Assembly: GCA_000686145.1 (NCBI GenBank)
Contig: JMMB01000007.1
Span: forward strand, 2,604,001 to 2,668,000
Direction of reading: 5' to 3'
Source: Peptostreptococcaceae bacterium VA2
GTDB lineage: Bacteria; Bacillota; Clostridia; Peptostreptococcales; Peptostreptococcaceae
DNA length: 64,000 nucleotides
Shown: positions 36,689-46,650 of the stretch, piece by piece
Layout of the letters: every line of letters starts with the position of its first letter
Position numbering within the stretch: position 1 is the first letter of the stretch
Program-made: the position numbers and the translations under genes
The notes under the pieces: model-generated
Databases searched by the model: none
Told to the model about the DNA's origin: nothing
Seen by the model: the letters and a program-made list of their open reading frames with translations, nothing else

Positions 36689-38089
36689 TTATTTAAAAGC
36701 TTTCTCTAGTTCATTTACAATATCATCGTATTCATCTTCAAATATGGTTCTTACATCAAGTACATATTTATTATCATATACCCTAGCTACTATGTGCGAT
36801 TCACTTAGTCGTAGCTTTTGCTCTACTTTAGATACATTCATATTGTTAGGAGTTATTGCTATCACCTTTGTTTTTATAGTTTCTAAAGGCATAGAACCTC
36901 CGCCAACTTGAGAAAACCCATCTTCTATATTAATATTTGCACTTAAATTCAATATTTTTATTTTATTTAACAAATTATTCGCTTTTTCTTCTAGCTCTTC
37001 AATTTTATATGTAAGCATTCTCAATGTAGGTATTTCTTTTATAGCTTTCTCTTCATCTAGATATATTCTAAGAGTTGCCTCTAGAGCACAGATAGTAAGC
37101 TTGTCTACTCTTAATGCTCTTGTAAGCTGATTTTTTTTCATTTTTTCTATATATTCTTTTTTACCTACTATTATACCCGCTTGAGGACCACCAAGCATTT
37201 TATCACCACTAAAAGTAACTATATCTGCACCTTGATTTATAGAATCCAGTACCGTTGGTTCATATGATAACCCATATTTTGATAAATCTATGAAAACACC
37301 ACTGCCTAAATCTTCTATAACAGGTATATTATGCTTTTTACCAAGTACTGATAGTTCTTCTATCTCTATAGTTTCTGTAAATCCTAATATCCTATAATTA
37401 CTCGTATGTACTTTCATTAATACTTTTGTTTCTTCACTTATAGCGTTTTCATAGTCCTTTAAATGAGTTTTGTTAGTTGCTCCAACTTCTACTAGCTTGG
37501 CTCCACTAAGTTCCATTATACTCGGTATTCTAAATGAACCTCCGACTTCCACTAGTTCACCTCTAGATACTATAGCTTCTTTTTCTTTAGCTAATGTATT
37601 TAAAACAAGAAGAACCGCTGCTGCATTATTATTGACTACCAATACGTCTTCTGCTTTTGTAAGTCTTTTTATAGTTTCTGTTAAATGAGTATATCTAGAA
37701 CCTCTTTCACCTTCTTCTAAATTGTACTCTAAATTAGAATATCTAGATGCAGAACTCCATAATTCATCTTTTATACTTTCGCTAAGTAATGACCTTCCTA
37801 AATTTGTATGTACAACTGTCCCTGTACCATTTATTACTTTCTTTAGCGATAAAGAATAACTTATTCTTGATTTATTTATACAATCCTCTACGATAGTATC
37901 AAATGACATGTCTACTTTTTCATTATCATTGCCTAAATTTGAAATTTCGCTTCTCTTTAACCCAATTACTTGTCTTATCGATTCTAAAACTAAACTTCTA
38001 GGGAATTTGCTTAATATCTCTATTATCCTCTTATCCCCTATTACTTCATCTACTGATGGTAACATAGCAAATAGTTCTCTTTTATTCAA
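36689..38089 (-). CDS. selA: L-seryl-tRNA(Sec) selenium transferase SelA
   Basis: A PLP enzyme that converts seryl-tRNA-Sec to selenocysteinyl-tRNA-Sec with selenophosphate. The PLP lysine lies in [15 protein letters not shown] (codon 37199-37201). [14 protein letters not shown] and [13 protein letters not shown] are further signatures, and [13 protein letters not shown] ends the small domain. I prefer the TTG at 38089 (466 aa), because GTGAT in the right place pairs with the 16S end. The GTG at 38098 has no such site and would add three residues. It lies 27 bp after selD in the selD-selA-selB operon. Confidence 0.96.
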   Translation of the reverse strand: MNKRELFAMLPSVDEVIGDKRIIEILSKFPRSLVLESIRQVIGLKRSEISNLGNDNEKVDMSFDTIVEDCINKSRISYSLSLKKVINGTGTVVHTNLGRSLLSESIKDELWSSASRYSNLEYNLEEGERGSRYTHLTETIKRLTKAEDVLVVNNNAAAVLLVLNTLAKEKEAIVSRGELVEVGGSFRIPSIMELSGAKLVEVGATNKTHLKDYENAISEETKVLMKVHTSNYRILGFTETIEIEELSVLGKKHNIPVIEDLGSGVFIDLSKYGLSYEPTVLDSINQGADIVTFSGDKMLGGPQAGIIVGKKEYIEKMKKNQLTRALRVDKLTICALEATLRIYLDEEKAIKEIPTLRMLTYKIEELEEKANNLLNKIKILNLSANINIEDGFSQVGGGSMPLETIKTKVIAITPNNMNVSKVEQKLRLSESHIVARVYDNKYVLDVRTIFEDEYDDIVNELEKAFK

Positions 38090-38115
38090 ATTAATCACTC
38101 TTTCTTATTTTAACT

Positions 38116-39156
38116 TTAAATAACAGTAATATATTTATCTCCCCTTGATTTTACTTCACCTATTATTTTAGCTTCTATTGACCCATTTTTTTTCATATCT
38201 TCAACAAGCATATCTGCTAAGCCAGGATTAACTGACACTAATAGTCCTCCTGATGTCTGAGGGTCATATAATATATCCTCTACTAACGTCTCTATATCCT
38301 TCATTTTTACATCTTTACCAACATATTCTTTGTTTCTATACATTCCCGCAGGTATAATTCCCATTTGCGCCATATCAATGGCACCCTCTAATATTGGAAC
38401 TTCTTTTGAATTTATCTCTATACTTACATTCGATGCTTTTGCAACTTCTAGAGCGTGCCCCAAAAGCCCAAAACCAGTTACATCTGTGGCACAGTTAACC
38501 TCTATATTGTTAAAACTCATAGCTGCATATTTATTTAAATGAATCATAACTTCTATAACCTTGTCTGATAAACGCTTTTCTATTAGTCCCTCTTTCATGG
38601 CTGTGTTTAATATACCAACACCAATCGGCTTAGTTATAACTAGTTTATCTCCAACCTTTGCAGTTGCATTAGATAAAACCTTTTTAGGATGAACTAATCC
38701 TGAAACAGATAATCCATACTTAGGTTCTTTATCATCTACAGTATGCCCTCCTACTAAAAGAGCTCCACTTTCTTTTACTTTATCAAATCCACCTTTTAAT
38801 ATCTTTGCTAACACATCCATATCATGGCATGCTGGAAAACAAGCTATATTCATTGCCACTATTGGTATTCCCCCCATAGCATAAACATCTGACAATGCGT
38901 TTGATGCTGCTATTTGCCCAAATATATATGGATCATCTATCATAGGGGTAAAAAAATCTAGTGTCTGAATTAATGCAGTTTCTTCATTTAATTCATATAC
39001 TGCTGCATCATCTGAAGTTTCTAATCCTACTAATAATTTATCATTATTTTCATTTTTAGGTAATTGAGATAGCACTGAAGCCAGAACCTCTGGCCCTATT
39101 TTTGCCGCTCATCCACCTGAAGTCGTCATATCTGTAAGTTTTTTTAAATTTTCCAT
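38116..39156 (-). CDS. selD: Selenophosphate synthetase SelD (UGA = Sec16)
   Basis: The complete gene has 346 codons and contains an in-frame TGA at 39109-39111. It starts at the ATG at 39156, which has AAGGAGAAATAAAA upstream. The start [19 protein letters not shown] has Sec16 in the position of the catalytic Cys of other SelD proteins, followed by the conserved Lys19. SelD makes selenophosphate from selenide and ATP. The core has [29 protein letters not shown] and [18 protein letters not shown] standard reading starts only at 39075 and loses the active site. SelD needs selenium for its own synthesis, so there is a positive loop. Confidence 0.97.
39080..39094 (-). promoter_or_regulatory. SECIS hairpin of selD
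   Basis: On the minus strand GCCAGA and TCTGGC pair around the three-base loop GGU; two G-U pairs extend the stem to eight. It begins 14 bases after the UGA. Distance, stem and GGU loop fit a bacterial SECIS. Confidence 0.75.
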
Positions 39157-39250
39157 TTTTATTTCTCCTTGACCTTTGTTTTACATAAACCTATAATATC
39201 ATATTTTACTATATTTCTTTCATTTATTTACTTTTGATTTATATGTATTT

Positions 39251-39910
39251 TTAGTTTATATTAATCATTTCCTTTATATCTTCATATTTTTTATCCCCTA
39301 TTCCATTTACATTCTTTATTTCTTCAATATTATTAAATTTCCCCTTTTCATCTCTATAACTTATTATTTTATTTGCAGTTGCTTCTCCTACCCCTGGCAA
39401 TGCATCTAATTCTTGTATATTCGCTGTATTTATATTTATTTTAGAATCTTCACTTTTATTCTCTAACGATTTTGCTTCATCCATGTCTTTTGGTGTATTT
39501 TCAATATCCTCACCTATTTTAGGTACGATGTAGTGTTTCTCATCTTCAATTTTCATAGCTAAATTAATTTTATTTAAGTTGGCTTCACTTGTAAATCCAC
39601 CTAACTTATCTATGGCATCAGACAGTCTTTTATTGCCCTCTATTGTTACAACACCTGGTTCTTTAACTTCACCACTTATAAATATTGTTATCATTTCTTT
39701 ACTTGTACTTTCCTTTTCTTTTTTTTGCAGTTTGACTTGTTGTTCATTTGTTTTTAAATTTTGACTTTGAGGGGTGTCTTTTCTTTCTTCCTCACTTTTA
39801 CTAACTACATGCACATTTTCTTTAACACCTATATTTTGTTTCAATAAAATTGTAGCTAAACTTATTATAACTATTGCTAAAAATACCGTAATTTTATTAA
39901 CTTTATTCAA
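39251..39910 (-). CDS. comEA: ComEA-like competence DNA-binding protein
   Basis: A 219-residue protein: an N-terminal membrane anchor (about residues 6-24), a charged linker (about 30-70), an SLBB domain (MITIFISGEVKEPGVVTIEG and onward, about 71-130) and, at the end, two helix-hairpin-helix motifs: ININTANIQELDALPGVGEA and IEEIKNVNGIGDKKYEDI. ComEA binds incoming double-stranded DNA outside the membrane and passes it to the ComEC channel. With comEC and the metallo-beta-lactamase lipoprotein in the same window, uptake parts are present but unlinked. The start codon is TTG, preceded by GAAGGAGTG. Terminator and promoter were not seen clearly. Confidence 0.9.
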   Translation of the reverse strand: MNKVNKITVFLAIVIISLATILLKQNIGVKENVHVVSKSEEERKDTPQSQNLKTNEQQVKLQKKEKESTSKEMITIFISGEVKEPGVVTIEGNKRLSDAIDKLGGFTSEANLNKINLAMKIEDEKHYIVPKIGEDIENTPKDMDEAKSLENKSEDSKININTANIQELDALPGVGEATANKIISYRDEKGKFNNIEEIKNVNGIGDKKYEDIKEMININ

Positions 39911-39989
39911 AATTAAATCACTCCTTCATTTCAATTATTGACTAAAATATGTTATACTAAAATATAAATTTTAAATTTGGAGGTATCAA

Positions 39990-41312
39990 ATGAAAAAAAT
40001 CCTATCACTTTCAGTAGCTTTTCTGATAGCATTTACCTCTTTTTTAGGTACTACGGATAAGTCATTTGCTGATGATGTAAAACTTGATTTAACTGCTAAA
40101 AATGCAGTTTTAATGGACTATGAAACCGGAAAAGTTTTATATAGTAAAAACGGCAATGTCAAACTTTATCCAGCTTCAACTACTAAAGCTTGGACAGCTT
40201 ATTTAGTTATAAAACATGTCCCTGATTTAAATCAAGTCGTTAAAATAAAAGACTTGCCACCTACAGAAGGCTCTAGTATGTACTTAAAAAATGGTGAATC
40301 TTTCACTGTTAAGCAATTATTAGAAGGTTTGTTAGTACACTCCTCTAACGATGTAGCTGTTGTTTTAGCTAATTATGTTAGTGGATCTGTAAATGAGTTT
40401 TGTAAGTTAATGAACAAAGAGGCTAAAGCTATCGGTGCTAAAAACACTAATTTTGATAATCCCAACGGGTTACCAGATGTAAAACATTACACTACTGCAT
40501 ATGATATGGCTCTTATGTCAAGAGAAGCAATGAATAGCGAAATTTTTAGAAATATTGTTAAAACTAAATCTATAACTTTTAAGCCTAGTGAAGCATATCC
40601 TTATGAAAGGTATTTTGTAAACACTAATAAGTTTTTAACTTCAAATGAAAAGATTAACTATAAAGGTCAGCAAATAGACATCAATTACGATATAATTGAT
40701 GGTATAAAAACTGGCTATACTGATGATGCAGGCAGATGCCTTTTATCTAGTGGCGTTAAAAATAATATGAGATTAATTTCATCAGTTTTTAGGTCTAATG
40801 GAAATGATTTATATCTAGATTCTAGAACTTTACTAGATTACGGATTTGATAATTTTCGTTCTACTACTATAGTTAACAAAGAAGATTACATAAAGAATAA
40901 AAAAGTTTTATTTAGTAAACAAAAGGAATTAATTTATGAACCTGAATATAGTTATAAATTAGTATTACCCAAAGGAACTAAAGAAAATGAATATACTACA
41001 AAAATAAAATTAGATAACATTAATTTACCTATTCGTAAGGGAGACAAGGTAGGTACTTTAGAAGTATATAAAGAAAATAAAGTTAATCATGCCATAAATT
41101 TAATCGCTAAAGATAATGTTAATAGTGTATTTGCTTCTGTTACTGAAAACAAAGCAATAATGTCAGCTATTAAAATAGGTATTGTAGCTTTATCATTCAT
41201 AATAATATTTATTATATTTATTGTTGCTAGAAAAAAAACTAGACGAAGAAGAAAAAATACTAAAAATATTTATTCTAATAAAAGCCGTCGTTTTAAAAAA
41301 GGAAAAAGATAA
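39990..41312 (+). CDS. D-alanyl-D-alanine carboxypeptidase (PBP5/DacF type)
   Basis: A 440-residue low-molecular-weight penicillin-binding protein that trims the terminal D-Ala from peptidoglycan stem peptides. Signal peptide at 1-27. The three active-site motifs are present: SxxK as STTK at 63-66, SxN as SSN at 118-120, and KTG at 240-242. The C-terminal beta domain is followed by one membrane span (about 393-416) and a very basic tail (KKTRRRRKN, KSRRFKKGKR). The C-terminal anchor is a true span and not the usual amphipathic helix. ATG with TTGGAGGTATCAA upstream. Monocistronic. Whether it is the vegetative or the sporulation enzyme cannot be told. Confidence 0.93.
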   Translation: MKKILSLSVAFLIAFTSFLGTTDKSFADDVKLDLTAKNAVLMDYETGKVLYSKNGNVKLYPASTTKAWTAYLVIKHVPDLNQVVKIKDLPPTEGSSMYLKNGESFTVKQLLEGLLVHSSNDVAVVLANYVSGSVNEFCKLMNKEAKAIGAKNTNFDNPNGLPDVKHYTTAYDMALMSREAMNSEIFRNIVKTKSITFKPSEAYPYERYFVNTNKFLTSNEKINYKGQQIDINYDIIDGIKTGYTDDAGRCLLSSGVKNNMRLISSVFRSNGNDLYLDSRTLLDYGFDNFRSTTIVNKEDYIKNKKVLFSKQKELIYEPEYSYKLVLPKGTKENEYTTKIKLDNINLPIRKGDKVGTLEVYKENKVNHAINLIAKDNVNSVFASVTENKAIMSAIKIGIVALSFIIIFIIFIVARKKTRRRRKNTKNIYSNKSRRFKKGKR

Positions 41313-41318
41313 AATTTA

Positions 41319-41370
41319 AAATCCCCCCTTAAAGTAGATACTTCTAAATTCTACTTTAAGGAGGGGATTT
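41319..41370. terminator. Bidirectional terminator, dac / beta-CASP gene
   Basis: 41319-41338 pairs with 41350-41370, about 20 bp with one bulge. It lies between two converging genes. Confidence 0.85.
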
Positions 41371-41387
41371 ATATTTTAGGTTTATCC

Positions 41388-43334
41388 TCAATCATACATC
41401 TTTATTCCTTTGCCATGAACCATTATTAAGTTCTTAGGCCTAATCATATTTATAGTTTTAATTAAATCTTCATAGTGTGCATGAGACGATAAGCTAATAT
41501 CTATTAAATTTATATCAACAGAGTCATAAGGTTTTAATTTTCGTTCTAATGTATATTTATCTATTGGCCCACATTTTAAAATAGTCACCATATTTTTATC
41601 TTTTAATGCCATTTCATAATATTTTTCTGCTAAACTTATATCTTTTATTAATCCAGCACTAACTATTATTATGTCATTTTCATAATACTTTTTTTCAATT
41701 GTCTTATGTTTATTGTACTGCAATTCATTATTAGCTAATATATTTTTTTCAATTTTATTATAATATTCATTTATTTTTATAGCACTTCCATCCATTAATA
41801 CATTTCCTTTTATGGTACTTTTGGTTATTAAGTCATAACACTCTTGGGCCTTACCAGTCGAGAACGATGGAATAATTACTTTTTTATCATTTTTTAATGA
41901 TAAGTTTATAAAATAATTAAATAATTTTTTATTATAAATATAAGGTAATTCCATATTTTTATAACCATATGTAGTTTCCATTATAAGATAATCTGCATTT
42001 TGGAATTCATAAAAATCATTTTCATCTATGTATTGAGTTGTAGATTGTCTATTAAAAGAAAAATCTCCTGTATAAACTATTTTTTTTTCAAAAGCTTCTA
42101 TAAAAACTCCAATAGATCCTTTTATATGATTAGTTTGAAAAAATTTGATTTTAAAATCTCCAATATAAAACTCATCGTTTCCCTTTTTTAATTTTAACTT
42201 GTCGTTGTCTATTTGAATGCTTTTTCCTACAATATTTATGATACAATGTGTATCTTTAGTCATATAAATTTCACTAACATATTCCTGCATTATATCCAAG
42301 CTTCCATAATGATCTAAATGTGCATGGCTTATTATAATTGCTTTTATTTTGTCTAAAGGTATATTATTTTCCAATAAAAAATTTTCTATGTCTATCTTTT
42401 GAACCTTCATATTTGATATTTGTGCACCGCAATCAATTATCAAATATTCATCTTTAAGCTTTATAAAATGCATACTGACTAAATTTTTAGATTTATAACT
42501 TATTATTTTTATATTTTCATCTTCAAAATTATATTTGCTTATTTTAGGCGGTATATAGTTTTTATCTTTTTTAGTTAAATCTATTTCATCTAGCAAAATT
42601 TTACTTATATATTTTTCTATATTATCACAAGGAAGCATGTTGTATATATCTTTGTCATTGTAGCTATTTTCTAATTTCAATTTACACAAATCTGATAATT
42701 GATGTAAATCTAACTCTCTTAACATATTAAGTATATCCGACATTTTTTCTTTATACATATTTATATCTTTATAGTTCATATTATTGTAATCTATTTTTTT
42801 TGAAATAGTTTTTTTTCTATCTCTTATTAAGTTCATTAAAATATATATATATTTTTTTCTTTTATCTACCAATTCTTCGATTTTGCTACTTACGTTATCT
42901 ATTAAAGTTATATCAATACTAAAATATATAAGTATATTTATAACGTCATTTGCATTGCATTTATCTGCGTTTATTATATCTATTATTGTTTCTTTGTTCT
43001 TAATGAAAATAAAATATGCTTGTTCATATAAATTTAAGTTTAATAGAGACAATATAGAATATATTATCCCTGTACTATTTTTGTTAAAATTAAAACTTTC
43101 AAAACCGTATTGAAAAGACAGTAGATATTCTCCTAGTTTATATTTTGTATATGACAACAATTCTAATAATTCTTTTTTACCTTGTTGTATATAAGAAATA
43201 TTTTCTATAAAATAATCTATTTCTTTTATATTTTCTATTTGTTCAATATCAAAATTTTCTATTGTATAGATTATATCATTTTCTATTTTTTCAACATTAG
43301 ATTCTGTTACTATAATATCTTTGTATTTATACAT
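41388..43334 (-). CDS. Helical domain + metallo-beta-lactamase/beta-CASP protein
   Basis: A 648-residue protein with an unusual build. Residues of about 1-275 are Asn/Ile/Lys-rich and mainly helical, with no family I recognise. Residues 275-648 are a metallo-beta-lactamase with beta-CASP insert: ISHAHLDHYGSL holds HxHxDH at 337-342, IVYTGDFSF the next ligand, PSFSTGKAQE (489-498) lies in the beta-CASP part, and SSHAHYEDL (His618, His620) and VHGKG close the site. RNase J and CPSF-73 belong to this fold, so RNA is a likely substrate. It starts two bases after the stop of the helical-repeat gene and has no ribosome site, so it is translationally coupled. Last gene of the Hsp70-like operon. Confidence 0.8.
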   Translation of the reverse strand: MYKYKDIIVTESNVEKIENDIIYTIENFDIEQIENIKEIDYFIENISYIQQGKKELLELLSYTKYKLGEYLLSFQYGFESFNFNKNSTGIIYSILSLLNLNLYEQAYFIFIKNKETIIDIINADKCNANDVINILIYFSIDITLIDNVSSKIEELVDKRKKYIYILMNLIRDRKKTISKKIDYNNMNYKDINMYKEKMSDILNMLRELDLHQLSDLCKLKLENSYNDKDIYNMLPCDNIEKYISKILLDEIDLTKKDKNYIPPKISKYNFEDENIKIISYKSKNLVSMHFIKLKDEYLIIDCGAQISNMKVQKIDIENFLLENNIPLDKIKAIIISHAHLDHYGSLDIMQEYVSEIYMTKDTHCIINIVGKSIQIDNDKLKLKKGNDEFYIGDFKIKFFQTNHIKGSIGVFIEAFEKKIVYTGDFSFNRQSTTQYIDENDFYEFQNADYLIMETTYGYKNMELPYIYNKKLFNYFINLSLKNDKKVIIPSFSTGKAQECYDLITKSTIKGNVLMDGSAIKINEYYNKIEKNILANNELQYNKHKTIEKKYYENDIIIVSAGLIKDISLAEKYYEMALKDKNMVTILKCGPIDKYTLERKLKPYDSVDINLIDISLSSHAHYEDLIKTINMIRPKNLIMVHGKGIKMYD

Positions 43335-43336
43335 TG

Positions 43337-44944
43337 CTACTTAGGAGGATCTACTTTTAATCTCTTAAGCATTGATATAGACTTAAATTTAATTTTTGCA
43401 CTGCAAGCATCATTTTCAATTATAAAAAATAGTATATCTATAAACTCATCTTTATTTTTATCATTAAGTAGTCTTTCAACTAAGTTTATTAATGCTATGT
43501 ACACATTATCAGAAAATTTATTATGTACAACACAATTTACGCCTATAGCATCTTTTATTAACTGTAATGTAATATCTTTAAAATTAAATTTAGGTTTATC
43601 ACAAAGTTCATAAGCACCATTTATAGCCTTAATAATTTTTTCTTCATCGTTACTGTTTAAATATTCATCATAAACTGTTTTTATAGCATATCTCAAGAGT
43701 TGGCTGCTTTTATATGCACAGTCTCTTATTATTGAAAATATCTGACGATTATCATAATATCTTTCTTCTAAAAATTCTTTTACTAATTCTACTGAATCAT
43801 TTTGAGATCCTAGGCTACACATAGCAGCATTGCAATATACTTTTTTAGTTGTATCATGTTTATTTTCATTTATTAAATTTAAAAATTGTTCACTAGACCC
43901 TTTTCTAGAGCCCCACTGCGCTAATGTTACTAGTGCAGTTCCAATCTCTATAGAATTGCATTGATATCTTTGTAAAATATTTACTATCATTTCTTCAACT
44001 AAAGGTGAATTAGAATATCTTATAGCTAAAAAAGCATTTTTTCTAGTTATATTATTATTCATCCATATTAAAAAGCTATTCTCAAAATCATCTTCTTCTT
44101 CCCAATTTTTAGCTTGTTTTATCATCGTATCTAATGTTATATTTTCATTTTTTTTACAACTTGGTATTACCCTGCTTATTATTTTTCGTGCTTGCTTATT
44201 TATACTTGGAATATCTAAATAACTTTCAGCTTTTTTTATAGCATCCCCTCCAAAGCTTTTTACATAATTATGTATAAAGTACTTTGCCATTTGAACTTCA
44301 GTATTATCAGATTCTTGATTTAAACTTATTAATTTTAATGTATAATCTATACACATATCGTTTTTTCCACTCATAAATGCCTTAAGTGCCTGTAGCTTTG
44401 TATCTCCCTTTGTATGTCTATCATATATTATATTAAAAAAATCCATATCATTTATTTTCCCACATGCATTTATCAAAATCATAATTTGAATGTCCCATGA
44501 CCATTCTTTTAAAATAAATTTAATAGTTTCTTTATACTCAGATGAATTCCTACTATAACTATCTGCAATAACTTTACCTATAGTTTCTATTACTAAATTA
44601 TTTTTTATTAATATGTTATTTATCACTTTTGAAGCATATAGTATCGCTTCTATAGGACATGTGTTTTCATTCATCATTTCTTGTGATACAAATTTTAAAT
44701 TTAATTCTAATTCATGCAGTTTCCCACCATTTATTACTTGTGCACCAAATTTCTCATATATCGTTACCAACTCTTCTATATAATACGGATCAAAATTCCA
44801 ATAAAACAATTTATTATTACAATCGTTAGTATTTTCTCCTCCACCCTCGCTAACTTCATTTATATCCTTTAAGCTAATGAAAGATTTTGGGATACTTATA
44901 CTATTTTTATAATTTTCTAGATCTTCTAAGCTTTTTAATATCAC
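43337..44944 (-). CDS. Helical-repeat (HEAT-like) protein of unknown function
   Basis: A 535-residue soluble protein; I recognise no named family. After a non-repetitive N-terminus (about 1-110) it consists of paired helices of 30-40 residues, for example KGDTKLQALKAFMSGKNDMC, EVQMAKYFIHNYVKSFGGDA, KNAFLAIRYSNSPLVEEMIV and KVYCNAAMCSLGSQNDSVEL. This fits an alpha-solenoid of HEAT/ARM type, usually a protein-protein or RNA scaffold. No signal or membrane segment. GTG start with TAAGGGGGGGATTTTT upstream. It lies 13 bp after the Hsp70-like gene and two bases before the beta-CASP gene; it may link chaperone and hydrolase. Confidence 0.75.
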   Translation of the reverse strand: MILKSLEDLENYKNSISIPKSFISLKDINEVSEGGGENTNDCNNKLFYWNFDPYYIEELVTIYEKFGAQVINGGKLHELELNLKFVSQEMMNENTCPIEAILYASKVINNILIKNNLVIETIGKVIADSYSRNSSEYKETIKFILKEWSWDIQIMILINACGKINDMDFFNIIYDRHTKGDTKLQALKAFMSGKNDMCIDYTLKLISLNQESDNTEVQMAKYFIHNYVKSFGGDAIKKAESYLDIPSINKQARKIISRVIPSCKKNENITLDTMIKQAKNWEEEDDFENSFLIWMNNNITRKNAFLAIRYSNSPLVEEMIVNILQRYQCNSIEIGTALVTLAQWGSRKGSSEQFLNLINENKHDTTKKVYCNAAMCSLGSQNDSVELVKEFLEERYYDNRQIFSIIRDCAYKSSQLLRYAIKTVYDEYLNSNDEEKIIKAINGAYELCDKPKFNFKDITLQLIKDAIGVNCVVHNKFSDNVYIALINLVERLLNDKNKDEFIDILFFIIENDACSAKIKFKSISMLKRLKVDPPK

Positions 44945-44957
44945 AAAAATCCCCCCC

Positions 44958-46646
44958 TTATATTGTTTCTTTTTCTTTTAAATCTACTTCCTGCTTAAGC
45001 TCTATCTTTTCTCCATCTACATCAACAGATAGTCTTAAGTACTTGTCTTTATCAATAGAAAAATCTATGTCTATCATTGTTCCTGGTTTTTTAGGAGTTT
45101 TAAAATAAGCTTTATACTTTCTCTGTATTCTCATTTTAGAATCATATTGATCTATACCTGCATAAAGATTGATTTCTACTCCCGATGGACTAGTTGTTCT
45201 AAGAGCTCCTTTTAACTTACCTTCATAAGGCACTTCTTGATTTGAATCTATTATAACTACAGGCAATCCTTCTTTCACATCTATCATTATTGCTTCTGCT
45301 AAAACTCTTGTTAATTCAAATTTTTTATCTTCTGTAACACTTACTTCATCCTCATAGTGTATTTCTTTTTCTAAAACTTGGTCTCGATTTATTACAGTTT
45401 CATAATAATCATATATAGCTGCCCCTTTAGCTACTGAACTTAGAGGGTCAGTAGAGTTTATTATTTGATTTTCTTTAAGATCTAAAATTCCTCTTATCTT
45501 ATCTCTTACTAACTGATATTTAGTCATTCCCCCTGTTAAGAATAAATAATCTATGCTGTCTTTTTTTATATTATAATCTCTAAATGTATTTAATATTGGA
45601 TCAACAATATTTTTTTGCATTTCTTCATCTGAACGTTTATTGTTTAAATTTGATTTTATGAAGAAATCTTTTATTGCCTCATCATATTCTTCTTTATTTA
45701 TACAAAATTGAACTGGATCCTCTCCATAAAAATTCATGATATAATGATCGAAACTTTCACCAAAGTAACAATTCATTTCTACGTCTGAAGATATCCTCTC
45801 TTTGGCTTTTTCTGCAAATATTCTCAAATGCCTAACCATGTGTTCTCTATCTTCTTTATCTATAGAATTATAATCCAAATTGTATTTTTCTAAAAATTCA
45901 TTTAATTTTACTAGTGCTACTTTATTATCAAAATCAATTCCACCCAGTTCATCATACCTACCAATTGCAACTTCTGTAAATTCAACTTTTCTTCCGTTTT
46001 GAATTACATCAACTATAGCTATATCACAAGTACCTCCTCCTAAATCGAAAACTAATATCCTAGTCGATTCACTAAGGTTTACCTGTCTTTGGCTTTCTAT
46101 TAAATTAGATTGTTCATTTATAAAATCGATAAGAGCTGAAGTAGGCTCAGGGATAAGGTTTACATTTTTAAATCCTATTTCTAAAGCAGCATCTTTTGTA
46201 TCCTTTATTTGATCTGTATTAAAAGATGCTGGAACTGTTATAGTTACACTTTCTACATCTTTTCCTTGATTATATCTTTTCATAGAATCTCTACATGTCT
46301 TTAAAATATGTTTTGCTACATCCTTAGACGTATACTCGACTTTACCCAACTTCCAAACTTTGTTACTCCCCATATATCGCTTAGTGTTATATAATACTTT
46401 TTTAGAAGCCTTCGACTTTATATTTTTTGCTATTTTCCCTACATACTCTTTTCCATTTTCGTCAGCATATAATACTGACGGCAATATAAATTCGGTTGTA
46501 GAGCATTTATTTTCATCGACTTGCATTACTTGGATTATCTGTGATTGAATTAAGCCATTAAATAATAAATTCCCTTTAGATACAACTGTATTAGTAGTCC
46601 CTAAATCAACCCCAAAATAGGTCTCATTTACTGTTTCTATACTCAT
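44958..46646 (-). CDS. Divergent Hsp70-family protein
   Basis: A 562-residue Hsp70 relative, clearly distinct from DnaK at 1843. The ATPase motifs are intact: FGVDLGTTNT at 11-20, FDLGGGTCDIAIVDV from 200, and FLTGGMTKYQLVRDKI in the adenosine site, so it should bind and split ATP. The ATPase ends near KGAAIYDYYE. A short beta-type substrate domain follows (about 440-562), but the helical lid of DnaK is missing. ATG with AAAGGGGGAATAATTTT upstream; this site lies in the last codons of the GrpE-like gene, four bases away, so the two are coupled. Second gene of the four-gene operon. Confidence 0.88.
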   Translation of the reverse strand: MSIETVNETYFGVDLGTTNTVVSKGNLLFNGLIQSQIIQVMQVDENKCSTTEFILPSVLYADENGKEYVGKIAKNIKSKASKKVLYNTKRYMGSNKVWKLGKVEYTSKDVAKHILKTCRDSMKRYNQGKDVESVTITVPASFNTDQIKDTKDAALEIGFKNVNLIPEPTSALIDFINEQSNLIESQRQVNLSESTRILVFDLGGGTCDIAIVDVIQNGRKVEFTEVAIGRYDELGGIDFDNKVALVKLNEFLEKYNLDYNSIDKEDREHMVRHLRIFAEKAKERISSDVEMNCYFGESFDHYIMNFYGEDPVQFCINKEEYDEAIKDFFIKSNLNNKRSDEEMQKNIVDPILNTFRDYNIKKDSIDYLFLTGGMTKYQLVRDKIRGILDLKENQIINSTDPLSSVAKGAAIYDYYETVINRDQVLEKEIHYEDEVSVTEDKKFELTRVLAEAIMIDVKEGLPVVIIDSNQEVPYEGKLKGALRTTSPSGVEINLYAGIDQYDSKMRIQRKYKAYFKTPKKPGTMIDIDFSIDKDKYLRLSVDVDGEKIELKQEVDLKEKETI

Positions 46647-46650
46647 AAAA

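Noticed and set aside
38116-39075. selD starting at 39075
   Set aside because: No ribosome site lies there and the catalytic site would be missing. The ATG at 39156 with AAGGAG and Sec at residue 16 gives the complete enzyme.
41388-43334. Calling the beta-CASP protein RNase J
   Set aside because: RNase J lacks the 275-residue N-terminal helical domain, and the gene is bound to an Hsp70-like operon. Only the fold is shared.
44958-46646. Calling the second Hsp70 a dnaK duplicate or HscA
   Set aside because: It lacks the lid and most of the substrate-domain signatures, and no iron-sulfur assembly genes are nearby.
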